Part shown: in pieces, positions 21,939 to 25,017 of the stretch
Layout of the letters: each line of letters starts with the position of its first letter
Position numbering within the stretch: the stretch's first letter is position 1
DNA from: a virus
Length of the DNA stretch: 25,017 bases
IMG/VR virus record: IMGVR_UViG_3300042885_001483
Location: 1-25,017 of that record
Reading direction: 5' to 3' (one strand)
Program-made: the position numbers and the translations under genes
Notes under the pieces: generated by a model
What the model saw: the letters and a program-made list of their open reading frames with translations, nothing else
Databases searched by the model: none
Told to the model about the DNA's origin: nothing

Positions 21939-22181
21939 TTATTTGGTTGGTTGTGGGTTGTGGTTGGTGACGTTGCCGTCGGTGTCGATCCGGACGCTGA
22001 AGACCAGCAGTCCGGTTTTGGTTTGCTTGGCGAAATCAGCTTGGAACTCGCGGGCGTGGAGTCCGGCCATCGGATCGACCGGCAGGATGCGCCGGGCGGT
22101 GAAGCCGTTTTTCTCGAATCCGCGAATGCCTTGTTGCATCGCCTTGGTCAGGTAGCTGTCAGTGCATGATGCTGTTGTCAT
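21939..22181 (-). CDS. Small early hypothetical protein (80 residues)
   Basis: 80 residues from the ATG at 22181 (MTTASCTDSYLTKAMQQG), chosen because a GAGGG sequence lies five bases upstream and because the duplicated leader ends here. The frame is open far upstream but that part overlaps the DUF2786 gene; a second candidate ATG at 22253 overlaps that gene's stop as ATGA. The C-terminal half (GLLVFSVRIDTDGNVTNHNP) looks like a small beta domain. Function unknown. Confidence 0.65.
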   Translation of the reverse strand: MTTASCTDSYLTKAMQQGIRGFEKNGFTARRILPVDPMAGLHAREFQADFAKQTKTGLLVFSVRIDTDGNVTNHNPQPTK

Positions 22182-22183
22182 AG

Positions 22184-22237
22184 CATCCCTCATCTGCCTG
22201 TCTGATCGGGCACGTCCATGTCTTTTTTCGTCTTTCT
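22184..22237 (-). repeat. Duplicated leader element, copy A
   Basis: 54 bp, identical at 49 positions to copy B at 23143-23196, both directly upstream of a start codon on the minus strand. Ends with GCAGATGAGGGATG, giving the ribosome site of the 80-residue gene. A UGCC/GGCA stem with an inner loop is kept in both copies. Confidence 0.8.
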
Positions 22238-22249
22238 GTTGGATGGTTT

Positions 22250-22951
22250 TCATGATGGAAGCGGGCGGTTGATTTGGATGGTCCGGCCTTTGGTTTCCCC
22301 GGCGACATAGCTGCCGGAATGCAGGCGGCGTGAACGGGTGTTGCGATTGCGGAGCTTGCCGTAATTGTCCTCGACGTAGCGGGTGATGACCGCCTGCTGG
22401 TCCACCACGACTAGTCCGTATGCCTGGCGCTGGTCGCTGGCATAGGATTGCTCGGCGCGTTGTTTCGCCGCCTTGAGTTCGGCGTTCAGTCCGTCGCGCA
22501 GGCCCCGGTAGTAGGATGCCTTGTCGGGATTGGCGTGGGTCCGTTTGAATTCGTTCCAACAGCGAAAGAATGTCTGGCGCAGGTAGTGGAAGGCATAGAT
22601 CGCAAAGTCGATGTCGGCCGCAGCGCCGATGATGTCCACCGGAGTTCCCCGGCCATCGGGCATCAGGATTGTCTTCACGTTGAAGTGCGACTGGAGCAGC
22701 GACAGGATCATGATGTCAGCCGGGTTGAGGGTCTTCGGCAGATCTACCTTGCCCTTGTTGACGGTGAAGGAAGCGCCGCCGGATTCGCCGCGTTCCATGC
22801 GGAGCAGCGCCGAGTCGATGTTGTGGCGGGTCATCAATTCCTGCGCCTTGGCCAGCGCCACCTTGGCTTCGTTCTCCGTGGAGCCGCGTGAGCGGTCGGC
22901 CAGTCGGAGGAGCTTGCGGATTTTATCGAGGATGTCGTTTTGGTTTCTCAT
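22250..22951 (-). CDS. DUF2786-type protein
   Basis: 233 residues, ATG start. The N-terminus matches the DUF2786 pattern: ILDKIRKLLRLADRSRGSTENEAKVALAKAQELMTRHNID in pieces, near residues 7-46. A middle region (about 65-135) follows with strands and helices, and the C-terminus is Arg-rich. Such proteins are common in phages, plasmids and related elements; biochemical role unknown. Leader ends CTAACCAAACCAACC directly before ATG, without a Shine-Dalgarno sequence. Confidence 0.82.
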   Translation of the reverse strand: MRNQNDILDKIRKLLRLADRSRGSTENEAKVALAKAQELMTRHNIDSALLRMERGESGGASFTVNKGKVDLPKTLNPADIMILSLLQSHFNVKTILMPDGRGTPVDIIGAAADIDFAIYAFHYLRQTFFRCWNEFKRTHANPDKASYYRGLRDGLNAELKAAKQRAEQSYASDQRQAYGLVVVDQQAVITRYVEDNYGKLRNRNTRSRRLHSGSYVAGETKGRTIQINRPLPS

Positions 22952-22971
22952 GGTTGGTTTGGTTAGAAAAT

Positions 22972-23142
22972 TCAGCGGAAAGTCATTTCATCGGCTGCGA
23001 TCTCACGGATGGCGTAGATCTCTGCTCCGGTTTTCTCGATCCAGGCGTTCAGTGCCTCGATGCTCTTGAAGGTCTTACGCCAGGGAGTGGACTTCATTCC
23101 TTTTACTCCGTGGGCTTCAATGGATAGGATGTTTGCTTTCAT
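22972..23142 (-). CDS. Small first gene of the leftward series (56 residues)
   Basis: 56 residues from the second of two adjacent ATG codons (23142; the first is at 23145), with GAGGG just upstream at the end of leader copy B. The sequence MKANILSIEAHGVKGMKSTP continues with WRKTFKSIEALNAWIEKTGA and ends MTFR. It resembles small conserved phage or plasmid hypothetical proteins in my memory. It is the first leftward gene beyond the divergent control region and so probably early expressed. Confidence 0.7.
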   Translation of the reverse strand: MKANILSIEAHGVKGMKSTPWRKTFKSIEALNAWIEKTGAEIYAIREIAADEMTFR

Positions 23143-23196
23143 CATCCCTCATCTGCCAGTCTGAGTGGGCACGTCTATGTCATTTTTCGTCTTTCT
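23143..23196 (-). repeat. Duplicated leader element, copy B
   Basis: Second copy of the 54-bp leader, with five base differences from copy A. In this copy CTCA (loop) and TGAG (just before GGATG) are also complementary, so together with UGCC/GGCA a small pseudoknot next to the ribosome site can be drawn. Confidence 0.8.
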
Positions 23197-23228
23197 TTCG
23201 GAAACGTTTTTATCCCGATGACACCGAC

Positions 23229-23263
23229 TTGGCATGCGTCTTGAGTCACATAATCCATGCCAA
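23229..23263. promoter_or_regulatory. Operator-like palindromic repeat, unit 1
   Basis: 35 bp: TTGGCATG, 19 bases, CATGCCAA, with TGAGTCA in the centre. Identical to unit 2 at 30 of 35 positions, all differences between the arms and the centre. Likely binding site of a dimeric regulator. Confidence 0.75.
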
Positions 23264-23298
23264 CTCGGCATCCTTCGGATTGTCCCATTTTCTAACGC

Positions 23299-23333
23299 TT
23301 GGCATGAATCATGAGTCACACGATCCATGCCAA
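23299..23333. promoter_or_regulatory. Operator-like palindromic repeat, unit 2
   Basis: Same 35-bp layout as unit 1, starting 70 bp later in the same orientation. Arms TTGGCATG and CATGCCAA and the central TGAGTCA are fully kept, which suggests selection on these parts. Confidence 0.75.
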
Positions 23334-23410
23334 CGTAATGTTTTTCCATCTTTCGTTGTCTAACTCCACTTAGCCATAGACGTGAGGTGGCACCATGGCA
23401 GATATTAACC

Positions 23411-24217
23411 ATGACAACGCCGACCATGTCCCGCCGCTTCGGAGTCGAGATTGAATTCCTCTCCACCATCACCAAAGAGCAAGCCGTCATGAGCCTGAGA
23501 GCCGCAGGCATTCGAGTCGAATCCACTCACTACACTCACGACACCACGCCCTATTGGAAGGTCGTCACTGATGGTTCCTGCGGGCTGGAGCTCGTCTCAC
23601 CAGTCCTCGAAGGTGAAGCCGGTATCGAGGAAGTTAGAATCGCCGCCGCCGCACTCGAAGCCGCCGGAGCCAAGGTGGACAAGCGATGCGGACTTCATGT
23701 CCACTTCGATGCCCGCTCGATGAATCTCAAAGCGGTGAAGAACCTCTTCAAACTCTGGATCAAATTCGAGGATGTTCTGGACGCGTTCCAGCCGCAGTCC
23801 CGCCGGGGGAACACGAACACCTACTGCCGCACGAACCTCGAAAGCGGAGTCTCCGACAGCGAAGACCACAGAGGCCAATGCTCTCGGGTCTTCCGCAAGA
23901 TCGACGCCTGCAAGAACATGGATCAGATGAAGCAGCTCTACCCCTGCCGCTATCGCAAGCTGAACGTCCAATCCTACTTCCGCCATCAGACGCTGGAGGT
24001 CCGTCACCACTCGGGAACGACCGATCCCGCCAAGATCACCAACTGGGTGCGACTGATGGCCCGCCTATTCGACGCCGCCGAGGCCGCCGCTACGGTCCGC
24101 AACCGCCCGGTGGATACCGGCCTCGGGATGAACCGCATGAAGTGGTTCTTCCAAGCCATTGACGCCAAGGGCCTCACCAAATTCTACACCGAGCGGGCAA
24201 AGAAGCTCGCTGCCTGA
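23411..24217 (+). CDS. Amidoligase-family protein
   Basis: 268 residues from the ATG at 23411; GTG at 23387 and ATG at 23426 are alternatives. Features of the amidoligase (glutamine synthetase-like COOH-NH2 ligase) family: RRFGVEIEFLS at the start, DGSCGLELVSPVL (about 53-65), CGLHVHFDARSMNL (about 92-105), and TLEVRHHSGTTDP (about 193-205). The family is predicted to form amide bonds with ATP, often on peptides or cell-wall-like targets; phages carry several types. First gene of the rightward series. No Shine-Dalgarno sequence, ACC directly before ATG. Confidence 0.85.
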   Translation: MTTPTMSRRFGVEIEFLSTITKEQAVMSLRAAGIRVESTHYTHDTTPYWKVVTDGSCGLELVSPVLEGEAGIEEVRIAAAALEAAGAKVDKRCGLHVHFDARSMNLKAVKNLFKLWIKFEDVLDAFQPQSRRGNTNTYCRTNLESGVSDSEDHRGQCSRVFRKIDACKNMDQMKQLYPCRYRKLNVQSYFRHQTLEVRHHSGTTDPAKITNWVRLMARLFDAAEAAATVRNRPVDTGLGMNRMKWFFQAIDAKGLTKFYTERAKKLAA

Positions 24218-24225
24218 TTTTCACC

Positions 24226-24504
24226 ATGCCAAACGAAACCATGAACACTGAATACCACACCATCGACGGGGCGACCTTCACGGCCATCGACCCGAGTGAA
24301 CTGATGACCAAGCTCCGGCAGGACAGCTTCAACCCGGAAGCCGACCTGCCGTCCTACTGTCGCGCCACCGCCAGGGCGTCCAAGATGCAGACCGGCAAAC
24401 CGCACCGCGCCTGGCCCCCCAAGGCGCTGGTCGAAGACATGCTTGCCTCCGGACTGATCGCCACCGGCAAGCGTCACCCAGAATGGGGAACCACCAACGA
24501 CTGA
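24226..24504 (+). CDS. Small hypothetical protein
   Basis: 92 residues, ATG start eight bases after the amidoligase stop (a second ATG lies five codons in). The sequence has no hydrophobic segment and contains YCRATARASKMQTGKPHRAW and a short C-terminal helix (KALVEDMLASGLIATGK). Not recognised. Same strand and close spacing suggest one transcript with the amidoligase gene. Confidence 0.6.
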   Translation: MPNETMNTEYHTIDGATFTAIDPSELMTKLRQDSFNPEADLPSYCRATARASKMQTGKPHRAWPPKALVEDMLASGLIATGKRHPEWGTTND

Positions 24505-24510
24505 ACGACC

Positions 24511-24789
24511 ATGGCATACCGAATCATGGAACCACGCTTCCCGCTGGGGCAGACCGTGGCGACTCCCGGAGCAATGGCGCTGGAGATCGACCTTGCGTCC
24601 TACATGCGCCGTCACCACTGCGGTGACTGGGGCGACCTCTGCGACGAGGACAAGCAGGCGAACGAAGAGGCTCTCTCAGAGGGCTTTCGAATCCTGAGTT
24701 GCTATCAGGTGGGCAACGGTCGGCGAATCTACATCATCACCGAGGCGGATCGCAGCTCGACGTGCATTCTCCTGCCCGAGGAGTATTGA
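24511..24789 (+). CDS. Small conserved mobile-element protein
   Basis: 92 residues, ATG start seven bases after the previous stop. The pattern FPLGQTVATPGAMALEI, GDWGDLCDEDKQANEEAL, GFRILSCYQ and IYIITEADRSSTCILLPEEY is, from memory, a widespread small protein of plasmids, phages and genomic islands without known function. Ends in EEY. Its 3' end overlaps the convergent nuclease gene by about 53 bases. Confidence 0.78.
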   Translation: MAYRIMEPRFPLGQTVATPGAMALEIDLASYMRRHHCGDWGDLCDEDKQANEEALSEGFRILSCYQVGNGRRIYIITEADRSSTCILLPEEY

Positions 24790-25017
24790 TCCACGCAACG
24801 ATTCGCTCGATGAAGTCGAGTTCGAGCTGACGTTCGGTCAGGCGAATGACCGTCCAGTCTGCCAATACAGCTTCGAGGTATTTCTCGGCATCCTTGGCGT
24901 AGCCTGCTCCGCGGTTGTGCCGGCCACCCTTCGCCATGAAGATTCCGCCCTCGATCTCGATCAGCGTTCGGCTTTCGAGGTGTGCGAAATCAGCGCGCCA
25001 CCGACGGGAAGGATGGA
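24737..25017 (-). CDS. PD-(D/E)xK-type endonuclease, 5' part missing at window edge
   Basis: At least 92 codons open from the right edge to the stop at 24737; the true start lies outside. The visible part reads RRWRADFAHLESRTLIEIEGG, then GGRHNRGAGYAKDAEKYLEA and ADWTVIRLTERQ. The Asp in RADF and the Glu residues in IEIEGG fit the PD-(D/E)xK core of small phage nucleases (DUF559/VRR-like). An internal ATG at 24937 would lose the catalytic residues and is unlikely as start. Such enzymes process phage replication or recombination DNA. Convergent with the 92-residue protein gene. Confidence 0.75.
   Translation of the reverse strand, partial: HPSRRWRADFAHLESRTLIEIEGGIFMAKGGRHNRGAGYAKDAEKYLEAVLADWTVIRLTERQLELDFIERIVAWINTPRAGECTSSCDPPR

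Larger units (their letters stand above)
23146..23410. promoter_or_regulatory. Divergent control region between leftward and rightward genes
   Basis: 265 bp without a convincing gene, between the first leftward gene and the amidoligase gene. It holds leader copy B, two 35-bp palindromic repeats and short A/T-rich stretches (GATAAAAACG on the minus strand near 23205-23215; TTTTTCCATCTTTCGTTGTC on the plus strand near 23341). No good -35/-10 pair stands out on either strand. A 19-codon open frame with a good ribosome site starts at 23395. Confidence 0.7.

Noticed and set aside
22254-22559. Long N-terminal extension of the 80-residue gene
   Set aside because: It overlaps the DUF2786 gene in another frame, is Arg/Pro/Gln-rich as shadow frames are, and the ribosome site and duplicated leader support the ATG at 22181.
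23229-23333. CRISPR-like repeat-spacer-repeat (35-35-35 bp)
   Set aside because: Only two units, arms are strong inverted repeats with a palindromic centre, no cas genes, and the place is a divergent promoter region; operators are a better reading.
1-25017. tRNA genes, integrase, attachment sites, insertion sequences
   Set aside because: None could be seen by eye: no transposase or integrase motifs in the open frames, no terminal repeats with target duplications and no cloverleaf-like tRNA sequence. Prophage ends cannot be set from this window.

Overview
The window is almost entirely a tailed-phage genome segment: a prophage, or a contig from a temperate-looking siphovirus. Base composition looks to be around 60% G+C. 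No integrase, attachment site, tRNA or clear host housekeeping gene is visible, so the host cannot be fixed. Many genes have no Shine-Dalgarno sequence, and some tail proteins resemble, from memory only, hypothetical proteins of Verrucomicrobiota prophages. That host guess is weak.

Layout. From about 23.1 kb down to position 1, all genes read leftward on the minus strand as one long, tightly packed series. First come early or accessory genes (23.1-20.3 kb): small hypothetical proteins, a DUF2786-type protein, a helix-turn-helix protein and an AAA+ ATPase. Next is a DNA/nucleotide-modification block (20.2-16.9 kb): a ParB-domain protein, a ParB-methyltransferase fusion, a HAD-like protein and a CmoA-like SAM enzyme. 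A lambda-like packaging and head module follows (16.9-8.3 kb): small and GpA-type large terminase, HNH endonuclease, a holin/endolysin pair, gpW-like protein, lambda-type portal, S49 protease with a nested scaffold, major capsid and an accessory head protein. The tail module ends the series (8.2-0 kb): FII-like, Z-like, U-like and tube proteins, a tail assembly chaperone with a programmed -1 frameshift, tape measure, then tip or fibre-region proteins running off the left edge. To the right of a 270-bp divergent control region lie rightward genes (amidoligase family and two small proteins) facing a convergent PD-(D/E)xK-type nuclease cut by the right edge.

The main unexplained signal is a directional motif, GTTGAC, 14-17 nt upstream of 14 start codons on the minus strand. 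It is largely absent from genes whose starts overlap the previous stop (ATGA type). It also marks the internal start of the nested scaffold gene. It resembles in behaviour the start-associated sequences and stoperators of some mycobacteriophages but differs in sequence or placement. Other regulatory structures are two 35-bp palindromic repeats in the divergent region, a duplicated 54-bp leader in front of two early genes, a strong terminator between head and tail genes, and a long hairpin between two tail genes.
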